From positions 62,001-126,000 of the forward strand of contig NZ_BBNM01000004.1 in the NCBI RefSeq assembly GCF_000760595.1: a DNA stretch of 64,000 nt. Direction: 5' to 3'. Shown piece after piece: positions 1-6,850 of the stretch. The translations under genes were made by a program, and so were the position numbers. Under the pieces are notes generated by a model. It worked only from the letters and a program-made list of their open reading frames with translations. It made no database searches and was not told the origin of the DNA. Source of the stretch: Acinetobacter soli (GTDB lineage: Bacteria; Pseudomonadota; Gammaproteobacteria; Pseudomonadales; Moraxellaceae). The stretch's first letter is position 1; each line of letters begins with the position of its first letter.

Positions 1-562
1 AAATGATCGGAATATTTAATTGCTGTTTAAGCTCGAATAAAAAAGGCAAAAGCTGATTTTTTAGGTGTCGATCCAAGCCTGTGAGTGGCTCATCCAGCAA
101 TAAAAGCTCAGGGGAAGCCAGTAAAGCTCGCCCAATCGAGACTCGCTGTGCTTCCCCACCAGAAAGCTGTAAAGCTTTACGACTGAGCAATGCGTCTAGG
201 CTAAGTAGCTTTACAATCTGCTCAAAACTGAATTTTTGCGGGCGCTTCTTATTAAACCGCAACGCATATTCAAGATTTTGTCTTACGTTTAAATGTGGGA
301 AAAGCTGCGCCTGTTGGAAAATCAGTCCAATATGACGTTGGTGCGTAGGTACAAATTGCTGCTCGGCTGTATTGACCAAAACACGCTCATTGAAAGTGAT
401 CTCACCGTCATGAGGCTTCAAAACTCCCACCATATTTTTTAAAAATGTACTTTTTCCAGAACCAGACGGGCCTAAAATTCCGAGTAAGTTATGCCCTAGT
501 GTTAAATCAACATGAAGCTGAAAATCACGCTGGACGTAATTAAAGTGACAGCGCAGATTCAT
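1..562 (-). CDS. modC: Molybdate ABC transporter ATP-binding protein ModC (3' part outside window)
   Basis: ATPase that powers molybdate import through the ModB permease at the inner face of the cytoplasmic membrane. The 187 visible residues contain Walker A GPSGSGKST (about 31-39), a Q-loop near 83, the signature LSGGEAQR (133-140) and Walker B with DEP (157-159). The C-terminal part, where ModC proteins normally carry the molybdate-binding TOBE domain, lies beyond base 1, so its presence cannot be judged. The ATG overlaps the modB stop by four bases (ATGA), which indicates translational coupling. It is the last visible gene of the moaA-to-modC operon. Confidence 0.95.
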   Translation of the reverse strand, partial: MNLRCHFNYVQRDFQLHVDLTLGHNLLGILGPSGSGKSTFLKNMVGVLKPHDGEITFNERVLVNTAEQQFVPTHQRHIGLIFQQAQLFPHLNVRQNLEYALRFNKKRPQKFSFEQIVKLLSLDALLSRKALQLSGGEAQRVSIGRALLASPELLLLDEPLTGLDRHLKNQLLPFLFELKQQLNIPII

Positions 563-1242
563 GGCGTTAACCTTTGCTGATAACGTTTTAAAATAAGATG
601 ATTGGCCACCAGTGCAGCAAACGCCAAACCTACGGAGAGTAGTACTAAACGCATTGCCATGCTTTCGCCATCCGGTTGTTGTAATAACGAATAAATTGCG
701 ATGGGTACAGTGCGGGTTTCATCTGGAATATTGCCCACAAAGGTAATAGTGGCACCAAACTCCCCCAGACTGCGACTAAAACACAAAATACTTCCAATAA
801 GTACACCAGGCAAGGCAAGCGGCAAACTAATCGAAAAAAAAGCCTGAATAGGGCTTGCCCCTAAAGTTTGTGCAATTTGTTCAAGTTGCTGATTAATCAG
901 TTGAAAAGACAAACGAATCGGTTGAACCATCAGTGGGAAAGCCACCACCATCGAGGCAATGACTGCGCCTTTCCAGTTAAATGCCAGTTGAATTCCCCAT
1001 TCACTTAAAAACTGCCCCACAATGCCGCGGTTACCAAATAAAATCAGCAGCAAATACCCCAATACCACGGGTGGTAAAATCATAGGTAATTGTAAAAGAG
1101 ATTCGAGTATAACTTTTAGGCGAAATTCATATCGAGCTAAGATCCACGCCACAAAAATAGCAAAAGGAAGATTCACCAAAGTGGCAAACAAGCCCACTTT
1201 GGCAGATAAATATAAGGCAGAGATTTCTTCAGGTGTGAGCAT
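559..1242 (-). CDS. modB: Molybdate ABC transporter permease ModB
   Basis: Inner-membrane permease of the ModABC molybdate importer. The 227-residue protein is almost entirely hydrophobic, with about five membrane helices. It carries the ABC permease EAA loop at about residues 121-150 (LGAS...LPLALPG), the site that docks on the ATPase. Length is normal for the family. It lies nine bases after modA and overlaps modC by four, fitting one transport cassette. The molybdate assignment rests on the ModA and ModC neighbours as well as sequence. Confidence 0.95.
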   Translation of the reverse strand: MLTPEEISALYLSAKVGLFATLVNLPFAIFVAWILARYEFRLKVILESLLQLPMILPPVVLGYLLLILFGNRGIVGQFLSEWGIQLAFNWKGAVIASMVVAFPLMVQPIRLSFQLINQQLEQIAQTLGASPIQAFFSISLPLALPGVLIGSILCFSRSLGEFGATITFVGNIPDETRTVPIAIYSLLQQPDGESMAMRLVLLSVGLAFAALVANHLILKRYQQRLTP

Positions 1243-1251
1243 GTAGAACGA

Positions 1252-2013
1252 CTATTTCAACTCACTAAAACCATAACGGGTAAAAATGGCTTTTGCTTTG
1301 GCATTTTTAAGCATGAAATGTTCAAATTGGGCCGCTTCGCGATTACGTTCACCTTGTTTGGTGAGCGCCGCAGGATAAACAATTGGATCGTGTGTTTTTG
1401 AAGGGAATGTTCCAATAATCTTAACTTTTTTACTGATTAATGCATCGGTTTGGTAAACAATTCCAACATCGCATTCACCACGTTCAACAAAGGCCAAAGC
1501 TGAACGCACATCATCTGTCCCAACAATACGTCCTTGCAAAGGTGTATACCAGCCTAAAGCCATCAAGCTTTGTTTGGCGTATTTGCCTACAGGCACAGAT
1601 TCCATTTGACCAGTACATAAATGGCCTTTAAATGCATTGGCAAAGTTAAATTGTTTGGTGGGGCCAAAAGGTACATCCATATCCATCGGCGTGATGGCCA
1701 CAAGCTGATTGCCGAGTGTATTTTTTACCTTACCTGACGATATAAACTGAGTCTTAACTAAATATTTCATCCAGTCTGTATCGGCAGAAAAATAAATATC
1801 TGCTTTTGCACCACTCTCGATTTGTTTTGCTAGCGCCGATGATGCACCAAAAACAGTCACGACATTGGTTGATGGATGCTGCTGTTTGTAAAGCTTGGCA
1901 ATATCAGTCACTGCATTAGTCAAACTTGCCGCCGCATAGACTCTCACCTCACCTGCCGAAACGTGTAAAGCACCAAGACAGAAAAGCGAAAATACAGCGA
2001 TTTTTTTTATCAT
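1252..2013 (-). CDS. modA: Periplasmic molybdate-binding protein ModA
   Basis: Solute-binding protein that captures molybdate in the periplasm and delivers it to ModB. An N-terminal signal peptide (hydrophobic run ending near HVSAGE) is followed by VRVYAAASLTNAV, the usual start of mature ModA. FGASSALAKQIESGAKADI carries the serine/alanine oxyanion-binding stretch. I start at the ATG at 2013, because AAGG lies eight bases upstream. An in-frame GTG at 2022 would overlap that ribosome site. It begins about ten bases after the moeA stop. Confidence 0.93.
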   Translation of the reverse strand: MIKKIAVFSLFCLGALHVSAGEVRVYAAASLTNAVTDIAKLYKQQHPSTNVVTVFGASSALAKQIESGAKADIYFSADTDWMKYLVKTQFISSGKVKNTLGNQLVAITPMDMDVPFGPTKQFNFANAFKGHLCTGQMESVPVGKYAKQSLMALGWYTPLQGRIVGTDDVRSALAFVERGECDVGIVYQTDALISKKVKIIGTFPSKTHDPIVYPAALTKQGERNREAAQFEHFMLKNAKAKAIFTRYGFSELK

Positions 2014-2023
2014 GATTGGCACC

Positions 2024-3247
2024 TTATATTCGTATTGCAGAGACGAGCGTTCCCACTTCTGGACTTATATCCGCTGGTACACGAACCAGACAGTTCGCAT
2101 CCATTAAGTTACTTAACATATGTGACTGTTGATTGGCAAGGTTTGAAGCACTTAGCTCACCAGCATGAAGCTCCAGTTTCATGCGCATAAAGCGCTCACG
2201 CTTATCGGCTTTAAGCGGTTGTGCAAGCTTGACTTCAAACCAATCGATATTTTGATTTTGACCTTGCAGCGCATCGATGAGCAGACGCGTATATACTTGC
2301 ATACATACGTACACGGCGGCTGGATTGCCCGGTAGCCCGAGTAAATAACATGCATGCTGATCTTGTTGATATTTGGCAAAGAAAATCGGTTTACCGGGTT
2401 TTTGTTTGACTTTCCAAAAGATTTCTTTAAATCCAACCTCAAAAGCACAGGGCCGAACAAAATCATAGTCCCCTACAGACACACCACCTGTCGTCACAAT
2501 CACATCATACTGATTTTTAAGTCGAGCAAACAATTCACTCAGTGCCTTCGCTTCATCATGAATGTGTAAAATTTCAACTTGTATATGTCGCTCTTGAAAC
2601 CACGCCTTAATTAGCGGTCCGTTGGCATCATAGACATGTGCATTACTTAGGCTATTTTGCTCAGTAGCAACTTCATCACCTGTAATTACTACGGCGACTT
2701 TAGGCTGACGATATACATCAACCAGCTGAACTCCCGCCATGCTCAACGCGGCTAAAGGCCCGGTCTTAAGATATTGATCTTTATTGGCCACCTGCTGCCC
2801 AAGAGCTAACTCTTCACCTTGGCGTCTGATGTCGATATTGGCCTGAAGTGATTCTGTAATCTGGATTCGATGCTCATCGAGCCGATGTACAATCTCTTGA
2901 CGCGCAATCGTCGTACATCCCTCTGGAAGTTTACCGCCAGTAAAAATACGCGTAGCCTGACCTGCTTTCAAAACCAGATCACTGCTTTGCCCTGCGCGTA
3001 TTTCACCTATAAGTTCAAAGCATTGGTTCTTTTCAATGATATCACTCGCACACAGCGCATACCCATCAACGGCACTTTGATCAAAACTTGGTAGATTCAC
3101 TGGCGAATGAATTGGCTGTGCCAGATATCTACTTAGGCTATTTTGTAGTTCAATGTTTTCCGTGCCAAGTGGCTTGACCGTATTTAAAATATGATCAATT
3201 GCCTCATCGATATTGATTAGACCTTTTTCATGGCCACATGCGGACAT
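2024..3247 (-). CDS. moeA: Molybdopterin molybdenumtransferase MoeA
   Basis: Inserts molybdate into adenylylated molybdopterin, the last common step of molybdenum cofactor synthesis in the cytoplasm. The 407 residues show the family order: N-terminal PSFDQSAVDGYAL, central VVITGDEV, then TTGGVSVGDYD and LPGNPAAVYV of the MogA-like domain, and a C-terminal beta domain. Its ATG overlaps the last base of the moaCB stop (TAATG), so the two are probably translated together. Placement beside modABC puts molybdate uptake and insertion on one transcript. Confidence 0.96.
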   Translation of the reverse strand: MSACGHEKGLINIDEAIDHILNTVKPLGTENIELQNSLSRYLAQPIHSPVNLPSFDQSAVDGYALCASDIIEKNQCFELIGEIRAGQSSDLVLKAGQATRIFTGGKLPEGCTTIARQEIVHRLDEHRIQITESLQANIDIRRQGEELALGQQVANKDQYLKTGPLAALSMAGVQLVDVYRQPKVAVVITGDEVATEQNSLSNAHVYDANGPLIKAWFQERHIQVEILHIHDEAKALSELFARLKNQYDVIVTTGGVSVGDYDFVRPCAFEVGFKEIFWKVKQKPGKPIFFAKYQQDQHACYLLGLPGNPAAVYVCMQVYTRLLIDALQGQNQNIDWFEVKLAQPLKADKRERFMRMKLELHAGELSASNLANQQSHMLSNLMDANCLVRVPADISPEVGTLVSAIRI

Positions 3248-4170
3248 TATTCATAACCTCCCGGATGTGGAAGATCACGGCACACATCAAAAATATGCAC
3301 AATCGCTGGCAATAAAGCAGCCATTGTTTCAGAAGCACCACCACGGCTACCTGGGAATGTCATCACCAATGAACGATCGATAAAACCTGCAACTCCACGC
3401 GACATTGCTGCATACGGTGTACGACGCTGACCAAATGCACGTGCAGCTTCCATCAAGCCATCGAGCTTACGTTCAAGTAAAGGCTCTAGGGTGTCGACTG
3501 TAATGTCTCGCTTACCTATTCCTGTACCGCCCACTGTAATAACACATGCATAGGATTTGGTTAACTCAAGAACCAGTTCTTTAAGCTGTTCAGGCTCATC
3601 TGGCAAAATTTGGTAATGAATAGGCGTAAAGCCAGCTTCGGTTAAACTCTCAACCACAGACTTACCGGCAGTATCTGGTTTTTTGCCAGAGGCTACAGTA
3701 TCAGACAATACAATTACCGCCGCAGATACAGCTTGGCGAAGTGTACGCTTGAAATGCGATTTACCGCCTTTTTTCTTTAAGAGCTTGCACTGATCTAACA
3801 CCAAATCTTCTGGCTCACAGTGCGGTTTAAGCATATCGTACAGGGTTAAACCGGCAATACTTGCGGCTGTGAGTGCCTCCATCTCTACACCCGTTGGGCC
3901 GATGGTTTCTACCGTGGTTAGAATTTCAACAAAGTTTTCATGTAACTCGTAATCGACTTCGGCACGATAAATAGGCAATGGATGGCAAAGCGGAATCAGC
4001 TCATCGGTACGTTTTGCGGCCAAGATACCTGCAATGCGTCCTGTTTTTAGTGCATCACCTTTTTCGGTATTTCCCTGACGAAGTAATTCAATACAATGTG
4101 GTGGTGCATACAAAATAGCTTGAGCTTCGGCAATACGATAACTTTCCGGTTTCATGCCTACGTTTTTCAT
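3247..4170 (-). CDS. moaCB: Bifunctional MoaC/MoaB (MogA-like) molybdenum cofactor protein
   Basis: A fusion of two cofactor enzymes. Residues 1 to about 140 are MoaC, the cyclic pyranopterin monophosphate synthase acting with MoaA, with the CHPLPI motif at 62-67 and GPTGVEMEAL at 91-100. Residues from about 147 are a MoaB/MogA molybdopterin adenylyltransferase domain, with VGGTGIGKRD (213-222) and FPGSRGGASE (272-281). The join is a short basic stretch, KKKGGKSHFKRT. E. coli makes these as separate proteins; MoaC/MoaB fusions are known in Acinetobacter and some other proteobacteria. It lies 18 bases after moaE. Confidence 0.94.
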   Translation of the reverse strand: MKNVGMKPESYRIAEAQAILYAPPHCIELLRQGNTEKGDALKTGRIAGILAAKRTDELIPLCHPLPIYRAEVDYELHENFVEILTTVETIGPTGVEMEALTAASIAGLTLYDMLKPHCEPEDLVLDQCKLLKKKGGKSHFKRTLRQAVSAAVIVLSDTVASGKKPDTAGKSVVESLTEAGFTPIHYQILPDEPEQLKELVLELTKSYACVITVGGTGIGKRDITVDTLEPLLERKLDGLMEAARAFGQRRTPYAAMSRGVAGFIDRSLVMTFPGSRGGASETMAALLPAIVHIFDVCRDLPHPGGYE

Positions 4171-4188
4171 TAAAAATCCCGTTTTAAA

Positions 4189-4671
4189 TTAGTGCTGGTG
4201 TTCGTGATGATGTGAATGATCGATTTGATCATGATGATGATCTTTACGGATACAGCATCCTTCGACAAATTGACTGCTGCCATCGGTATAAAACTCTTCT
4301 TTCCAGATTGGCACTTCATGTTTTACACGCTCTACCGCCTCTTCGCAGGCCGCAAATGCTTCACGGCGATGCGGCGCATAGGCCACGGCAATAATTGCCA
4401 TTCCACCGATATCTAGCTGCCCAATACGATGAATAACCCGCACATATGCAGCACCGTGCTTATTCATGATGTCTTGTTCAATCTGACGAATCATTTTTTC
4501 TGCAACAGGCGTATAGGAGGTATATTTCAGCCCACTCACAGCGCGACCATTGTGATGGTTACGTACCGTTCCCTGAAAAATACCAATACCACCGCAAGCA
4601 GGAAAATCGGATATAGGATCAAAACTATCCAGTGTTAAGTCAACTGATTGCACGCGTTGGAATTCTTTCAT
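4189..4671 (-). CDS. moaE: Molybdopterin synthase catalytic subunit MoaE, His-rich tail
   Basis: Large subunit of molybdopterin synthase; it converts cyclic pyranopterin monophosphate to molybdopterin using sulfur carried by MoaD. The core has GIGIFQGTVRNHH, the HRIGQLDIGG segment and VPIWKEEFY, which holds the conserved active-site lysine. The C-terminus (about 145-160) is an added tail with nine histidines in sixteen residues, not part of the usual MoaE fold, and possibly metal-binding. AGGAGG lies five bases before the ATG, and moaD ends one base upstream. Confidence 0.95.
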   Translation of the reverse strand: MKEFQRVQSVDLTLDSFDPISDFPACGGIGIFQGTVRNHHNGRAVSGLKYTSYTPVAEKMIRQIEQDIMNKHGAAYVRVIHRIGQLDIGGMAIIAVAYAPHRREAFAACEEAVERVKHEVPIWKEEFYTDGSSQFVEGCCIRKDHHHDQIDHSHHHEHQH

Positions 4672-4672
4672 A

Positions 4673-4924
4673 TCAGCCTCCTGCTACAGGTGAAAGTAAG
4701 ACCAAGGTACAATTTTGGCTTAAGTAGGTTTGACGCGAAATAATATCTTCACCAATTGCACATGCACAGCGCTCAATGGCCTGTGTCGCATCTGGATATT
4801 GATGAGTAATATCATTTAAAACGTCAGAAACAAGCACCGTATCTGAATAATTCAAAACGATCTGGGAGGGTATTTTTCTTTGTATGGCACCATAACCTTC
4901 AATCGTGACGTTTAAGGCCGACAT
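4673..4924 (-). CDS. moaD: Molybdopterin synthase sulfur carrier subunit MoaD
   Basis: Ubiquitin-like sulfur carrier of 83 residues whose C-terminal glycine becomes a thiocarboxylate that donates sulfur to MoaE. The family hallmark is present: the protein ends LLSPVAGG. GGAGG sits six bases before the ATG. Gaps of two bases to moaA and one to moaE show a tight operon. No adenylating MoeB is encoded here, so activation must come from a gene elsewhere. Confidence 0.95.
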   Translation of the reverse strand: MSALNVTIEGYGAIQRKIPSQIVLNYSDTVLVSDVLNDITHQYPDATQAIERCACAIGEDIISRQTYLSQNCTLVLLSPVAGG

Positions 4925-4926
4925 TG

Positions 4927-5946
4927 TTATCCTCCAATCATATGCATGGTAATTTTTCGTGTGTGTGTGTTTAAGCTATGAAAGCCTTTGGCTTTATTCC
5001 AGATATAGCTCGAGGTTTTATCATAGAGTTCTGTCAGTGTCCGATCTTGATCATACCCTTGAACCAATTCGTTTAGTAATGGCTTGAGATCAATGCCCTT
5101 AGGCGCAAATAGGCAGTTATACAGCTCACCTTGAGCTGTTAAACGAATTCGATCGCATTGTCCGCAAAAAGAGTGGGTAATGGTTGAGATGACACCCACG
5201 TCATAATTTTGATCTAAACGAAAAAGCCGTGCTGGCTCACTGTGTTGCTCTAGCGCTTCAATTGAATACGTTTTAGAAAGTACCTCTAAAATCTCTTGCT
5301 CTGACACTACAGCGGCGTTCGACCAGTGCTGATCACCATCAAGTGGCATAAACTCGATAAATCTGAGCGGAATATGTTGCGATTTGGCCCACTGAACTAA
5401 TGGTAAAATTTGATCGTCATTTTTACCCTTCATGAGCACGGTATTAATCTTAAATTTCAAACCTACGGCTTGCGCTGCCTTGATACCTTCTAAAACAGGC
5501 AAAATTGGCTTTTTGGTCAGCGTCATAAATTGCTCTGGATCGAGACTATCTAGACTAATATTGAGATCATCTAAACCTGCATGTTTAAGATCTAATGCAT
5601 ATTTCTTTAAGTAATGGGCATTGGTGGTGATCGAAATACGCTTTAAACCTTTTGCCCGTAGCGATTGCAAATCACGTATAAAGTGCACCACGCCTTGGCG
5701 CATCAGTGGTTCACCGCCAGTAATCCGAATATTTTCAATTCCATTTTGCACCATAAAGCGACAAAACTCAAAAAGTGCCTCAAAACTTAGCAAGTCATGC
5801 TTTTTGATCCACTCTGGATGTTCTGGCATACAATACAGGCATTTGAAGTTACAACGATCTGTAACGGAAATACGTAGTTTCCGTTTATGACGCCCATATT
5901 GATCTTTAAAAGGTGGCGTCATCAGATCTTGTGTTTCATGCTTCAT
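4927..5946 (-). CDS. moaA: GTP 3',8-cyclase MoaA (radical SAM)
   Basis: First enzyme of molybdenum cofactor synthesis, a radical SAM protein that rearranges GTP. Visible are the CX3CX2C cluster (C32, C36, C39) in RCNFKCLYCMP, the ITGGEPLMR SAM-binding segment, a C-terminal second cluster from CGQCDRIRL through YNC, and the C-terminal Gly-Gly needed in the family. I start at the ATG at 5946 (339 residues), with GAG eight bases upstream; an in-frame GTG at 5955 is the alternative. It is the first gene of the eight-gene operon. Confidence 0.95.
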   Translation of the reverse strand: MKHETQDLMTPPFKDQYGRHKRKLRISVTDRCNFKCLYCMPEHPEWIKKHDLLSFEALFEFCRFMVQNGIENIRITGGEPLMRQGVVHFIRDLQSLRAKGLKRISITTNAHYLKKYALDLKHAGLDDLNISLDSLDPEQFMTLTKKPILPVLEGIKAAQAVGLKFKINTVLMKGKNDDQILPLVQWAKSQHIPLRFIEFMPLDGDQHWSNAAVVSEQEILEVLSKTYSIEALEQHSEPARLFRLDQNYDVGVISTITHSFCGQCDRIRLTAQGELYNCLFAPKGIDLKPLLNELVQGYDQDRTLTELYDKTSSYIWNKAKGFHSLNTHTRKITMHMIGG

Positions 5947-6133
5947 TGTATGCACTCATAATTAAAACTTCGAGATAACCCTTAAACAGCGCTATTGCAC
6001 GTTGATAATTCTATAATGACTCATGATGTTGATTTTAAAAAGCAAAAATATTTCAAAAAATGATCAAAATATGCTTCCTTGCACCATTACTCATCAGTGA
6101 CAATCCAATTTACTAACAAAAATCAGACCTGTC

Positions 6134-6167
6134 TTGCATTTTTTTGTTCGCTTCAAGATAAATGCAA
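6134..6167. repeat. Inverted repeat between mobA and moaA
   Basis: Perfect 8-bp arms TTGCATTT and AAATGCAA are separated by 18 bp in the AT-rich gap 5947-6223. No U-tract follows on either strand, so it is a poor intrinsic terminator. It could be a regulator site for the moaA operon or chance. I see no convincing sigma-70 or sigma-54 promoter in this gap. Confidence 0.35.
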
Positions 6168-6223
6168 TAATGATTATCTAAACTCACATATATTCATTTA
6201 AGCGAATTTACGGCGGGATTTGA

Positions 6224-6850
6224 TTAAAACTCGCTCTGCTTGAGCGTATTCAGCTGCTGGTATTGTTGTAACTCGTCTAATGAATTGATGCTATGAAAAA
6301 ATAAGCGATGTTTTCTAAAATAAGCCACCTGCGCATGTAAGTCTGCTAAGGCTCTTTTGATGCTCAATTGATTTTTGTCTAAGTGATTCTTAATGACCGC
6401 CGCACTTGATCGCTTCATCAGGCAAAATGGATATAGCGCTGTGCCATTAATGGCCACATAACTCATCATCGCACGTGGATCTTGATTCAAAGCATGATGC
6501 AATAACGACACAACCTTGCTGGGAATGTAGGTAATATCACACGGTACAAAAAGCACATAATCCGATGCCACATGATTCCAAGCACTGTATATGCCCATCA
6601 TTGGTCCTAAAAAACCATGCTGATGATCTTCATAACTACGTGTTTGTGGCAAAATCTGACGATACAAACTGGCATCTCGATGGCTATTCACCCAGATCTG
6701 ATGAATATCGTGCTTTAAGCGCTCATAAATTTTCAGCAACTGAATCTGATCATCAAAGTTTTGTAATAACTTATTGACCCCGTTCATACGACGGGCCTGT
6801 CCACCAGCCAAGATGACCAAATCGGTTTGTGGATATTTGCTCACGCTCAC
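6224..6850 (-). CDS. mobA: Molybdenum cofactor guanylyltransferase MobA
   Basis: Transfers GMP to molybdopterin to make the guanine dinucleotide cofactor used by NasA and YdeP-type enzymes. The nucleotide-binding LAGGQARRMNG lies near the N-terminus, followed by FVPCDITYIP with the metal-binding aspartate. I choose a GTG start at 6850, because AGGAG lies eight bases before it and GTGA overlaps the nasA stop. An upstream in-frame ATG at 6871 would place that ribosome site inside the gene. Being last in the nitrate operon couples cofactor maturation to nitrate reductase synthesis. Confidence 0.9.
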   Translation of the reverse strand: MSVSKYPQTDLVILAGGQARRMNGVNKLLQNFDDQIQLLKIYERLKHDIHQIWVNSHRDASLYRQILPQTRSYEDHQHGFLGPMMGIYSAWNHVASDYVLFVPCDITYIPSKVVSLLHHALNQDPRAMMSYVAINGTALYPFCLMKRSSAAVIKNHLDKNQLSIKRALADLHAQVAYFRKHRLFFHSINSLDELQQYQQLNTLKQSEF

